From the NCBI GenBank assembly GCA_017541265.1, contig JAFXZK010000041.1, positions 1-39,915 of the forward strand: a stretch of 39,915 nucleotides of DNA. The letters run 5' to 3'. Shown here one piece after another: positions 1 to 8,060 of this stretch (positions are counted from its first letter, which is position 1; each line of letters starts with the position of its first letter). The DNA comes from Bacteroidaceae bacterium. GTDB taxonomy: Bacteria > Bacteroidota > Bacteroidia > Bacteroidales > Bacteroidaceae. The notes below the pieces were generated by a model. That model made no database searches, had not been told where the DNA came from, and saw only the letters and a program-made list of their open reading frames with translations. The position numbers and the translations under genes were made by a program.

Positions 1-2793
1 ATAGACAGGGCAGACATGGGTAAAGGACGCATCCACCATTTCAAAGAGGCGTTGGTCTTTTGCGGAAAGCGTTGACATTTCAACAGCCGTACCAAGGTGT
101 ACGTTACTATTGATTTGGGAGGGAGTCAGTACAAGGCACTGACCCGGATCGAGACGGTCATAGTCCAGGTCGGTATTGTAACCGACATCGCCGAATTTCC
201 ATTGTGTGTTCCAATAGAAATATGTCATGGCCGTCGTACCCTGCCCCTTTCCTTTCAGTTTCTTCGTCGCCTTGCAGAACGAGCCGCTATATTGAGGAAG
301 ATGGATGCCGCTGTAGTCATAACGTCTCATCTCCAACCAACCTTTCTTCGAGTCGTCGCCGTACATGACCTCCTCACCGTGCCAAATCATACACGTCTTG
401 CCTGCGTTGCAAGCCTTGGCAAGTGAAATGCGCCCTGAGTTATCGTCGAACGTAATGTCGTTGGCGGCTTTCACGGCACGTTTCTCCGTAGAGCCAGGGA
501 GAGCGGAAACGCAGTTCTGGAGCACCTGCTTGGGTGAAAGTCCTCTCTCCCATACGCGGATGCCGTAGATGTCTATATCTGCTCCGCTACCGCGACCGTC
601 TGTTCCGACCTGTCCGATGATAATGCCGCTATTTGACAACGCACCCGTGCAGAACTCCGTGCGGTTAGACGGGTTGTAGCGCGTTTCTCTGACAATGACA
701 CCATTCAAATAGACACGGACAAGGTTTATTGTGCCGTTTACGGAAGAAGCATAACCAGAAGTATAGCGGGCGTCGTTGCTCACATTCGGCGTCACGCCTG
801 GTGTTATCGTGATGGAGAGATGTTGCCGTCTGCCTTCAGCCCAGCGGAAGTCAGTCGTAGCCTCGTTATTGTCTGTAACACACCCCATCGTGCCTATCAT
901 GGGACGCAGGCGCAAGCCGAGGAAATGTCCTGCTGTGCCAGTACCTTCACAGATGCGCAGCACGGGGTCATCCTCGTTTGTGACATTGTTAATCTGGAAG
1001 TCAATCTCTATGGCCAGTGCCTTTGACGAAGCAGGAGCCGTATAGAAGTGGTTGAACGGATTGTAGCCGATTGTCAGCAAACGGCCCGACGGAACGCGCA
1101 GCACCTTCTCGCCGTTATCGTCTGTTGCCCAACCGTCCGAAGCGTCCATCTTGAAGGAGTTGCTCCATTCGCTCGTCACCACGGCGTTCCCATTCCTGGC
1201 ATTGAGGATGGACTTTGGCGTCGTCTCGTCATTGTCGCGAGACTTCGGGTTCAAATGGAATACCGAGTCGGCTGTCGGCTGGAAGCCACTCGTGTTGTCA
1301 ATTGTGAACTGGCGCGGAGGACTGAGCAGGGCTACACCAGTTGACGAGAGGGCATGAAGACGGGCAATATAGGTGTCCTGTGATACAGCCGTCTCGACCT
1401 CCATTGTGGCAAGCAGTTCACGATCGCTTCCAGGTGTGACGCTGACGGGCAGGCTCACATACTCCGTATGCTCCTCGGAGAGGTTGGGAGAGTCGGCCAC
1501 AACGAAGCGCACAGCCATGTTCTGCGACGTGTTGTTGATATAGATGCCATTGTCAAGGATGGGATTCCATACCCAATAATGGCAGATGAGCGACTGCACG
1601 AAGTTATCGACGCTTTGTGCCATCTGCTGTATCAGCACCTTTGGACCAACATTCCCAGCCGTAGATGGTTTCAGAATCAGGAGCTGATGTACGATGATGT
1701 CGGATGTGATGGCGTCATCGCCGGAGCCGTATGTCAGCCATGCAGTCAGAGTATGCACGCCGCTGTCCGTCAAGCCCATCGTGCCGGCATCGTCGGCAAT
1801 CGTGTAGTTTATCTCGCCTGTTGCCGTGATGTTCGCTGTCGTCTCGTCGTATGTCTCCGTGCCTGCCGTGTTCGTCATTTTTACATGCAGTGTCTTTGCC
1901 ACATTACCCTGCAAGGTGAACTTCAGGCCGAAACTCGTCGCGGTGTCGCCGATGCGAATGGGAGAAATCCAGTCCGTCGTCGCCATCGAGATACCCAGCG
2001 TTACCGTCTGCAAGTAGATGACGACGCGGTTTGACGACATGACAGCCGTGTCACCTGCGGCATTCGTATAGATATAGCTCTGTATTGAGAAGCGAATCAT
2101 CACGGAGCCGTCGCCGCCCGTGTCTGCCATGCTGCCGACGTCAATCACATTCGGGAAGCTGTCATCCGTGAGACTTTCGGCGATACCCGTCAAGCCAACG
2201 GTTCCTACGATGTCCCATGACAATCCGCCGTTACCAGAACGCTCTATGACGATGTTCGGCTGGCGGTCATAGTTCGCTGCATCGCCCGTGCCGTTTGGTG
2301 GGTAGTGCCATGCAAGCACGCGCAACGGCACTTCAAAAGCTGCGCCGCGCTTCACGACGAAGGGATTGGCCTGCGTGCTGCCAGTAAGACTTGTAGAGAG
2401 TGACAGTGTATAACTATCAACCTCTGTGGCAGAGATTGGAAGCTCCGCACAGAACAGCCGCAAGGCAGCCACCGACGATGACAGGCTCTCACCAGCAGAC
2501 AAGGCATTAAATGCCGTCAGATAGGTTGCCTGATCTGTCGCATTTGCGAACCCCCACAACTCGTAATGGTTTGATGCGTTCGGTGCAGGCGAGAAGCAGG
2601 TACTGCCGCATTTCGTTCCGAACTGCGCCTTGATAAACCGTTCGACCTCGCCACGATTCATGCCCCACTCCACTCCTGGAGGTATGGTTATGCCGTAAAC
2701 GGTCTGCGCCTCGTTAGTTTCGTTCTTTCCTCCCCAATCCTGCGAGAGGTTACTGAGCTTGTCACTGCCCTCAATCGTTATTTTCTTTGCCAT
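1..2793 (-). CDS. Large tail protein with LamG/concanavalin-like domain (partial, 3' end outside window)
   Basis: An uninterrupted leftward reading frame starts at ATG 2793 (protein begins MAKKITIEGSDKL) and is still open after 931 codons at the left edge, so the C-terminus is missing. The N-terminal half is a series of beta-rich, Thr/Ser-rich segments typical of phage tail fibre or baseplate proteins. Roughly residues 575-755 read like a LamG/concanavalin A-like lectin-glucanase fold: IEIDFQINN, then LVRVYLNGVIVRETRY, then IDIYGIRVWERGLS. That fold binds or cleaves glycans, so a role in contacting host surface polysaccharide at the tail tip is likely. It is the most distal gene of the leftward tail unit that begins near position 6.9 kb. 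The domain call comes from pattern recognition only; the general tail role is well supported by the neighbours. Confidence 0.75.
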   Translation of the reverse strand, partial: MAKKITIEGSDKLSNLSQDWGGKNETNEAQTVYGITIPPGVEWGMNRGEVERFIKAQFGTKCGSTCFSPAPNASNHYELWGFANATDQATYLTAFNALSAGESLSSSVAALRLFCAELPISATEVDSYTLSLSTSLTGSTQANPFVVKRGAAFEVPLRVLAWHYPPNGTGDAANYDRQPNIVIERSGNGGLSWDIVGTVGLTGIAESLTDDSFPNVIDVGSMADTGGDGSVMIRFSIQSYIYTNAAGDTAVMSSNRVVIYLQTVTLGISMATTDWISPIRIGDTATSFGLKFTLQGNVAKTLHVKMTNTAGTETYDETTANITATGEINYTIADDAGTMGLTDSGVHTLTAWLTYGSGDDAITSDIIVHQLLILKPSTAGNVGPKVLIQQMAQSVDNFVQSLICHYWVWNPILDNGIYINNTSQNMAVRFVVADSPNLSEEHTEYVSLPVSVTPGSDRELLATMEVETAVSQDTYIARLHALSSTGVALLSPPRQFTIDNTSGFQPTADSVFHLNPKSRDNDETTPKSILNARNGNAVVTSEWSNSFKMDASDGWATDDNGEKVLRVPSGRLLTIGYNPFNHFYTAPASSKALAIEIDFQINNVTNEDDPVLRICEGTGTAGHFLGLRLRPMIGTMGCVTDNNEATTDFRWAEGRRQHLSITITPGVTPNVSNDARYTSGYASSVNGTINLVRVYLNGVIVRETRYNPSNRTEFCTGALSNSGIIIGQVGTDGRGSGADIDIYGIRVWERGLSPKQVLQNCVSALPGSTEKRAVKAANDITFDDNSGRISLAKACNAGKTCMIWHGEEVMYGDDSKKGWLEMRRYDYSGIHLPQYSGSFCKATKKLKGKGQGTTAMTYFYWNTQWKFGDVGYNTDLDYDRLDPGQCLVLTPSQINSNVHLGTAVEMSTLSAKDQRLFEMVDASFTHVCPVY

Positions 2794-2837
2794 AACAGAT
2801 ATAGATTGTTAATAAGTAAATCATCAAATCGTAAATC

Positions 2838-2942
2838 TTACCATGCCTCGCTGCGGAACCAGCCTTCGCTACGGAACCAAGCGGAGACATACATTGCCAG
2901 TGCAGCGGCCATCATCAAAAGTCTTCTGCGGAATGTACTCAT
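2838..2942 (-). CDS. 34-residue hydrophobic peptide ending in WFRSE repeats
   Basis: A 35-codon frame starts with an ATG that overlaps the stop codon of the Ser/Asp-rich upstream gene (ATGA arrangement), a classic sign of translational coupling, and ends with TAA. The peptide has a basic start (MSTFRRR), a short hydrophobic stretch (LLMMAAALAMYVSAW), then a tandem six-residue repeat WFRSEG-WFRSEA followed by W. The repeat is also visible in DNA as two 18-bp units that differ at several third positions, which suggests selection on the protein. It looks like a tiny membrane-associated or exported peptide. Function unknown. It is short, so a chance frame is possible, but the coupling and the conserved repeat argue for a real gene. 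Confidence 0.6.
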   Translation of the reverse strand: MSTFRRRLLMMAAALAMYVSAWFRSEGWFRSEAW

Positions 2943-3649
2943 ATTTCAGATGAACTTGAATCAGTATTCGGCTCATCGCCCAGACTTGAGTCAGAGCCTG
3001 CTGTCGTATCGGAACTTGAACTGTCTTCTAACTCAATCAAGTCGGAGCTGCTCGAATCAGAGTCTGCATCAGAATCGGAGCTGTCAGAATACCAATCGGA
3101 ACTGCTCGAATCCTCAGAAGGCTCCCACCCCGCATAGACGGCAAGTTTGTTCAGGATGCTCACTTGATAGGTGTATCCGTCTTCCCATTCGGGTTCTTCG
3201 ACCCACCGCACGCCGTTTGGCATTGACAGCGAGAAGTTGTCGCCGTTCACCGTGAACTCCATCATATACTCATTGGCAAAGCCAGACGGTCCAGATTTGA
3301 AGGATGTGATGGTGAGTGACGATACCCTGCCCCATTTGTTCAGGACATTGGGCTTTATGGATACGGATGTCCGCGTCTGCGAGACAATCTTCGGCGCAAG
3401 TTCCGAGATGACCTTCGTCTGTGTCACCTGTCCGCCTATGACGATATAGCCGTCATTGTTGATGGAAATCTCGAATCCAGCCATAAGGTACGCTTTCACC
3501 AACTGAGCAGAAATGCGTATGGCTGCCTGCGAGCCGTCACCGCCACTCGTGCGGTTAGCTTGTAGGAGGAAGTAGTCGTTGAGTTCGTTCAAGGCCGCAG
3601 CGGTCTGAAACGGCGCGAGAATATCGCGAGTGCTGATAGTGTCTGCCAT
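2939..3649 (-). CDS. Tail-associated protein with Ser/Asp-rich C-terminal tail
   Basis: A 236-residue protein in the leftward tail unit, 13 bp downstream of the large tail fibre gene. Residues 1-170 form a compact, mixed domain (NELNDYFLLQANRTSG near the start; SISLKP-like beta strands after it). From about residue 175 to the end it is almost only Ser, Asp and Glu, in runs such as SSSSD and DSSSSE. A similar tract occurs inside the neighbouring fibre and in two other proteins of this window. The tail could be a flexible linker or a site of glycosylation or metal binding. The family of the globular part is not recognised. Its position between fibre and distal tail protein supports a structural or fibre-assembly role. 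Confidence 0.7.
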   Translation of the reverse strand: MADTISTRDILAPFQTAAALNELNDYFLLQANRTSGGDGSQAAIRISAQLVKAYLMAGFEISINNDGYIVIGGQVTQTKVISELAPKIVSQTRTSVSIKPNVLNKWGRVSSLTITSFKSGPSGFANEYMMEFTVNGDNFSLSMPNGVRWVEEPEWEDGYTYQVSILNKLAVYAGWEPSEDSSSSDWYSDSSDSDADSDSSSSDLIELEDSSSSDTTAGSDSSLGDEPNTDSSSSEI

Positions 3650-3662
3650 ATAGGATGCTTAA

Positions 3663-6600
3663 TTATTGTTTTACTTTGAGGACGCCGTTATCGACATAGA
3701 GCGTTCCAGATGGCGCACTTCCTATATCAGAAGCTGTTGGCAAGCCGCCTGCACCAGACCATCCATTGCTATATATCCGAGGCCATCCATTGCTATCGAC
3801 ATATATTTTGAGACGCAAGAAGCCATCGTTGATGTTTGTTCCAGTGGCTCCATAAAAAAATTGCAGTTCGCCAGGCGAAAGGGCTGCTCTTTGTTTTGCT
3901 ATTGGTATCCCATCAGAAAGGGTTACATCAGACAAAATAAGCCTTCCCTTCGCTATCCCATCGCTGTTGTTGGCAACAGCACCCAATGAGAGGATGTCGC
4001 CTGCCACATCATTTATTATTGTGGTTGCGGCAAAGCCAAACCACTCGTCATAGCCATATACGCTTGTCGTCGATGATTCAAATACCAGTGTTCGTGCAGA
4101 AGATGACGAATTAAGCTTTAGTGTCGCCGAGCCAGTTGTTGCTGGCTTCAAGTCAATCTTATCTGCTGTAATCTCCAAGTCACCGTTCTCCTTGACGTTG
4201 AAATTGCCACCAGCAGCTATCATCGTGCCTTTTTTCAGGTTGACCGCCCAGCTTGGAGCGAAGTGCGGGCTGTTAGCAGTTCCATTCGCACCGGCTGCAT
4301 CTGTTGCATCAAAAAGTGTATATGCAGCCCTTTCAACGCTTCCAGAACCATTGTTGTATGTCACGATGTTGTCTGCACTTACAGATATTCCTGTTCCAGA
4401 CGATGCCGTGCCATTGATGATAAGCGGACTTGTTCCGCCATAATGTACCTTACCATATTGGCTAAACATCCAGTCCCCGCAGAACACCGCGCTTGACATC
4501 ATGCCATAGTCAATAATGCCGAATTTGACAAAAACGGTATCCATCAGCTCAATCTCTACCCATTTGTCCGATGCGCCTGGCACATCACTTCCTGTAGCTG
4601 ACGAGCTGTTAAGGTAATAGTATTTTTCTCCGTGTACGACATACGGCTTACCATTACTGCTCACAGAATAGGTGCGTGTCACGTCCCATTTACCTGCGGG
4701 ATAGAGCATCGGCCCTGCGGGACCTGCGCTGTCAAGAATCTTTCGCACGGAGCCAAAGCTTGAAGCTGTCAAGACAGCATATTCGTCTTCGCTTATGGCC
4801 TGAGCCTGTATCGAATAGCACGGGTCGCTCGTACCTGGAATTTCTCTTTGCCATCCGTTGAGAGCCGCGCTGCCCGCCTCTGTCGTCAAAGAGGAATTGA
4901 CATACAATTTGCCGTCAGAGAATTTATAGTAGAGCGGTCCGGTTATTCCATGTTGTGATATAGCAGTGTCGCTTCGCTTATAAAGTACAATAGGTGCCGA
5001 ATTGACGCCATTTTTAACAAGACTTACAGAGAATGTCTTTCGGTACTCGTAGCTTCTTCCAGCAAGGCCGACCTGAACGGTCAGGCCAAGAACAATGACA
5101 GATTTATTATATGTATTTGGGATGCTCGAAAGGATAAGCCCATATTGTGAATCTGCTATATCTGAAGATGCAGAAGGACTTGTGGATTCAGGAGCCGAAG
5201 GTACTGAGCCTTCGGAAGAGTCTGAAAGTTCTTGGTCGCTTGACGAGCTGGAACTGTCAGCAGACGAGCTTTCTGACGAAGAACTGCTTGATGTCTGTTG
5301 TTCTTGTTCCAGCTCTCCGAAACGGATGTCCCATCCCGCGCCTCCGTCAGTTTGGTAAAGGCATTCCAGGCCATTTGTATCCGTCCATGAAACAGGGCTA
5401 CCGTCTATATCGAGTGCCACGCTTTCTATAGTTGGCAGGACGGGACTACCGACAACATTTGCTACAAGCGCCGCCTGTATAGGGAGTCCTTTATAGGAGT
5501 TTGACACGGAATTTAGCTGAACAGAAGTGGCCGCTGGCACGAATTGGACATCTACAATAGAGGTGTCTAAATGTCCGATACTGATAGGCAGACTTTTAAC
5601 CGTACTGAAGATACCCTCGCATACAACGGTAAAAGTTGCCGTCGCTTCTTTCATGCGACGCATACGCTCATACCATTCGTCGGTCATAACATCGTCGCTT
5701 GTTCCTGCAACGCCGTCTTTGATGTTGTCAATGCCTACGATATAAACCGTACCATTGCTTACCATGAGCGTACAATCGCCTGCCTGCGGGTAAATCTGAT
5801 ATTGCCCGATGCCAGGAGCTGCGCCGTTAGGGGCAAGTGTGAGGTATTTGTTGCCGCGTCGAACCGTGACGGCAGTATGCAGGCGATAAGTGCGATATGC
5901 GTCCTCTTCAGTCCATAAACCACCTTCCACGTTGCCGAAGTCGTCCACCATGATTGCGAACGACTGCATATCCATTTCAACGGTCCAGGAGCTTATGTCT
6001 TCGTGTGGGATATTGATGGTACGCTCGGCAATGACATTGTTGCTCTCGTCGTATGCCCTGATGGTGAAGAACGTCTCTTTGCCAAGCTGACCGAGGTCAT
6101 TGCGACTCTGAGTATATAGGAGGTTAATTGAGAAGTGACCGTCGCTCACCGTACCTTCGCCTTGCCATGCCGCATCTTCTTCCGAAGAGCCAGTGTCGCG
6201 CGTAATTTCCCAATGGTCGGCTTCTATTGGTGTGTCCCATCCTTCTATGAGCCATGCTGATACCGTGACCGCTTCCCCGAATGGGACAGGTGATACCAGC
6301 GTGTCTGTCGTGTTATCGCCAAGAGCGATGGCGACGTTCATGCGGATTGGTAAGTCGGTATTGTTTATGTCCCATACATTGTTATACTGCTCTGTCCCAA
6401 GGACACCAGTATCAAGAGTTACTGTGCGCTGGTTATCGACAACCTCGCTTACTTCACCGAGACGGATATACCAATAACTCTGGTTGCTTTCAATCTGTTT
6501 CTGTCCGAGGTAGTAGCACTGCGTCAGTCCTGGACTCTCGTTTATAACAGAAGAATGCGTGTCGAGCCATTCCCCATTATGATACACTTGCTTGGCAAAA

Positions 6601-6881
6601 ACAAGATAAGCCCTATATCCATTCGTCTGCGGATTCCTGTTGATGCGGGCGAATATCGTATATGGGCCATCACCACCATTAAGCCTGCGGTTCCTGCCAG
6701 TCAGCGTCCACTCCTGAAACTGACTATCAACAAAGCCGAGGTCGCTATTGTCCTTGGCATAGACTTTTATCTTCGTGCCATTTTGGATATATACAGCAAG
6801 GTCGTTTTTTGAGTTGTTCGCATTCGGTGTGATGCTTATTGCGTTTGGGTTGATGTAATAGACAGGATTTGAGCGAGCCAT
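3663..6881 (-). CDS. Long tail fibre / baseplate protein, 1072 aa
   Basis: The frame is open as far upstream as 7169, but the start at 6881 (MARSNPVYYINPNAIS) is chosen. The longer version would overlap the divergent gene at 7012, and a promoter-like site at 6912-6946 would place the RNA start just upstream of 6881. The protein is a modular beta-rich fibre. A Ser/Glu/Asp-rich linker (runs of SSSSSS) lies at about nt 5120-5300. A GPAGPM collagen-like remnant is followed by a segment with FVKFGIID and SSAVFCGDWMFSQYG, a pattern I associate with Bacteroidetes phage fibres, and the C-terminal region resembles other phage fibre shafts (ADKIDL, NVKENGDLEI). It probably forms the receptor-contacting fibre. 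Confidence is high for tail protein, moderate for exact role. Confidence 0.8.
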   Translation of the reverse strand: MARSNPVYYINPNAISITPNANNSKNDLAVYIQNGTKIKVYAKDNSDLGFVDSQFQEWTLTGRNRRLNGGDGPYTIFARINRNPQTNGYRAYLVFAKQVYHNGEWLDTHSSVINESPGLTQCYYLGQKQIESNQSYWYIRLGEVSEVVDNQRTVTLDTGVLGTEQYNNVWDINNTDLPIRMNVAIALGDNTTDTLVSPVPFGEAVTVSAWLIEGWDTPIEADHWEITRDTGSSEEDAAWQGEGTVSDGHFSINLLYTQSRNDLGQLGKETFFTIRAYDESNNVIAERTINIPHEDISSWTVEMDMQSFAIMVDDFGNVEGGLWTEEDAYRTYRLHTAVTVRRGNKYLTLAPNGAAPGIGQYQIYPQAGDCTLMVSNGTVYIVGIDNIKDGVAGTSDDVMTDEWYERMRRMKEATATFTVVCEGIFSTVKSLPISIGHLDTSIVDVQFVPAATSVQLNSVSNSYKGLPIQAALVANVVGSPVLPTIESVALDIDGSPVSWTDTNGLECLYQTDGGAGWDIRFGELEQEQQTSSSSSSESSSADSSSSSSDQELSDSSEGSVPSAPESTSPSASSDIADSQYGLILSSIPNTYNKSVIVLGLTVQVGLAGRSYEYRKTFSVSLVKNGVNSAPIVLYKRSDTAISQHGITGPLYYKFSDGKLYVNSSLTTEAGSAALNGWQREIPGTSDPCYSIQAQAISEDEYAVLTASSFGSVRKILDSAGPAGPMLYPAGKWDVTRTYSVSSNGKPYVVHGEKYYYLNSSSATGSDVPGASDKWVEIELMDTVFVKFGIIDYGMMSSAVFCGDWMFSQYGKVHYGGTSPLIINGTASSGTGISVSADNIVTYNNGSGSVERAAYTLFDATDAAGANGTANSPHFAPSWAVNLKKGTMIAAGGNFNVKENGDLEITADKIDLKPATTGSATLKLNSSSSARTLVFESSTTSVYGYDEWFGFAATTIINDVAGDILSLGAVANNSDGIAKGRLILSDVTLSDGIPIAKQRAALSPGELQFFYGATGTNINDGFLRLKIYVDSNGWPRIYSNGWSGAGGLPTASDIGSAPSGTLYVDNGVLKVKQ

Positions 6882-6910
6882 AGTGTCATTTGCCAATTTT
6901 ACGATTTGAT

Positions 6911-6985
6911 TACAATTTAATTGTTTTTGTTCCTGCGTCAAGGGCAGATTGCCCTTGACTAAGCCGCCACTACATTGTAAATTCA
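6911..6985. promoter_or_regulatory. Divergent promoter pair sharing a perfect 10-bp inverted repeat
   Basis: The inverted repeat GTCAAGGGCA-GAT-TGCCCTTGAC at 6937-6959 lies between the two divergent tail units. Each arm doubles as a -33-like element TGCCCTTGA. Rightwards, TTGA (6955-6958) is 19 bp from TAAATTCA (6978-6985), which would start RNA about 20 nt before the ATG at 7012. Leftwards, TTGA (6941-6938) is 18 bp from TAAATTGT (6919-6912), just upstream of the start at 6881. The -7 boxes fit the Bacteroidetes TAnnTTTG pattern partly. The same -33 motif occurs at three other unit starts in the window. The dyad could also be a single regulator site controlling both directions. Confidence 0.65.
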
Positions 6986-7011
6986 AGATGACGTAATACC
7001 AATACGACGCG

Positions 7012-7497
7012 ATGACAATAAATAACTTCTTTCGCCACAAGGCAAAGCCGACTCCCCTACCCCTTCGCATAGAAGGCGTAGGAACTGCGCCCATTACACC
7101 TTCACCAGACGATGCAGAGTTTGCTGCAAAAGCTCTGTTGGATGCTGATGCTGGCCGCAATAAGGACACGTTGATGTTACGTCACAACGAAAAGACAACA
7201 CCAGAGAAGGGCAGTCCGGCATACTATGCCATACTGTCTTCTCGTATCCGCGAAACACGCGCCACCGAAGCACGCCTCGCAACACGCTACGTCGCGTATG
7301 CAGAGCAACAGTTGGCTCTCAACCACCCCGCGAGCGTCGTCGCTGTCGGTGGCGCACTCGCGGAGATAGAGAAAGGCCTTTATGACCGCATCGACATTAT
7401 CGAGCGTGAGGGAGGCGAACTTAAACGCCGTTGGCAGCATTGCCTCGCAACGGTCACGGTGCGGATGATGCAGAAAGGACTTTATAGCACTACTTGA
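7012..7497 (+). CDS. Small phage structural-region protein, 161 aa
   Basis: First gene of the rightward unit, directly after the divergent promoter region and 4 bp before the next gene. It begins MTINNFFRHKAKPTP. The second half is alpha-helical and Arg/Ala-rich (RETRATEARLATRYVAYAEQQL; AEIEKGLYDRIDIIEREGGELKRRW). No family is recognised. Its place two genes ahead of the tape measure is where tail assembly chaperones, tail completion or head-tail joining proteins usually lie, so a virion or assembly role is inferred only from context. Confidence 0.7.
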   Translation: MTINNFFRHKAKPTPLPLRIEGVGTAPITPSPDDAEFAAKALLDADAGRNKDTLMLRHNEKTTPEKGSPAYYAILSSRIRETRATEARLATRYVAYAEQQLALNHPASVVAVGGALAEIEKGLYDRIDIIEREGGELKRRWQHCLATVTVRMMQKGLYSTT

Positions 7498-7501
7498 AAA
7501 T

Positions 7502-8032
7502 ATGGCAGAAGAACCGCTTTGGAGACAGAGAGACCCGTTTGGCGATAAGATATGGTCCACGTCATTTGACTGGAGGGACGAACGTGTCATGCAATACATC
7601 CGTGCCTTCATTCGACACGGCGAGGTTGACTCAAAGAAGAATGTCAAGCGTCTTGATGCCATCAAAACAGGAAAGTTGGTTCGTAGTATCGGATGGAAAG
7701 CATGGTCAGACAGCGGTGGTAATGCTGAGGTATTTCAGGAAACTTACCTCAAATACGGTCAGTTTGTGGAATTGGCCGTTGGCTGGAAGAACAAATACAA
7801 ACCTATCGACCCGATTATGACACGTCAGTGGCGTCCTATTCCTGTAGCCGGTCGTAAGCGTAAGGCAAAGCCACACTCTACTGCAGAAATGCGTAAGCAA
7901 GCCAAAAAGTTTGAGCGGATATTGCTTGACCACTTCTCGTTTGTAGGGCTTGGCTTCTTGGTTTATGCCGCAGGAGCGAACCGAGCGAATTATGAAGAGC
8001 TTAACCGCCTGATGATGTCAAAAAGAAAGTAA
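7502..8032 (+). CDS. Putative head-tail joining / tail completion protein, 176 aa
   Basis: Starts 4 bp after the preceding stop and ends 28 bp before the tape measure gene. It contains the segment TGKLVRSIGWKAW followed by YLKYGQFVELAVGW, which recalls the pattern (TG.L..SI.W...Y..FVE.G) of HK97 gp10-like tail completion proteins, then a basic stretch RKRKAKPHS and a helical C-terminus. The resemblance is loose and rests on memory. The position immediately before the tape measure supports a structural or assembly role. A shorter overlapping frame at 7494-7820 is considered a shadow. Confidence 0.65.
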   Translation: MAEEPLWRQRDPFGDKIWSTSFDWRDERVMQYIRAFIRHGEVDSKKNVKRLDAIKTGKLVRSIGWKAWSDSGGNAEVFQETYLKYGQFVELAVGWKNKYKPIDPIMTRQWRPIPVAGRKRKAKPHSTAEMRKQAKKFERILLDHFSFVGLGFLVYAAGANRANYEELNRLMMSKRK

Positions 8033-8060
8033 ATTGTAAAACCTCAATAGTAATACGACT

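Noticed and set aside
6882-7169. N-terminal extension of the tail fibre gene to ATG 7169
   Set aside because: It would overlap the divergent gene at 7012, read through the promoter region, and gives a low-complexity start unlike a fibre protein.
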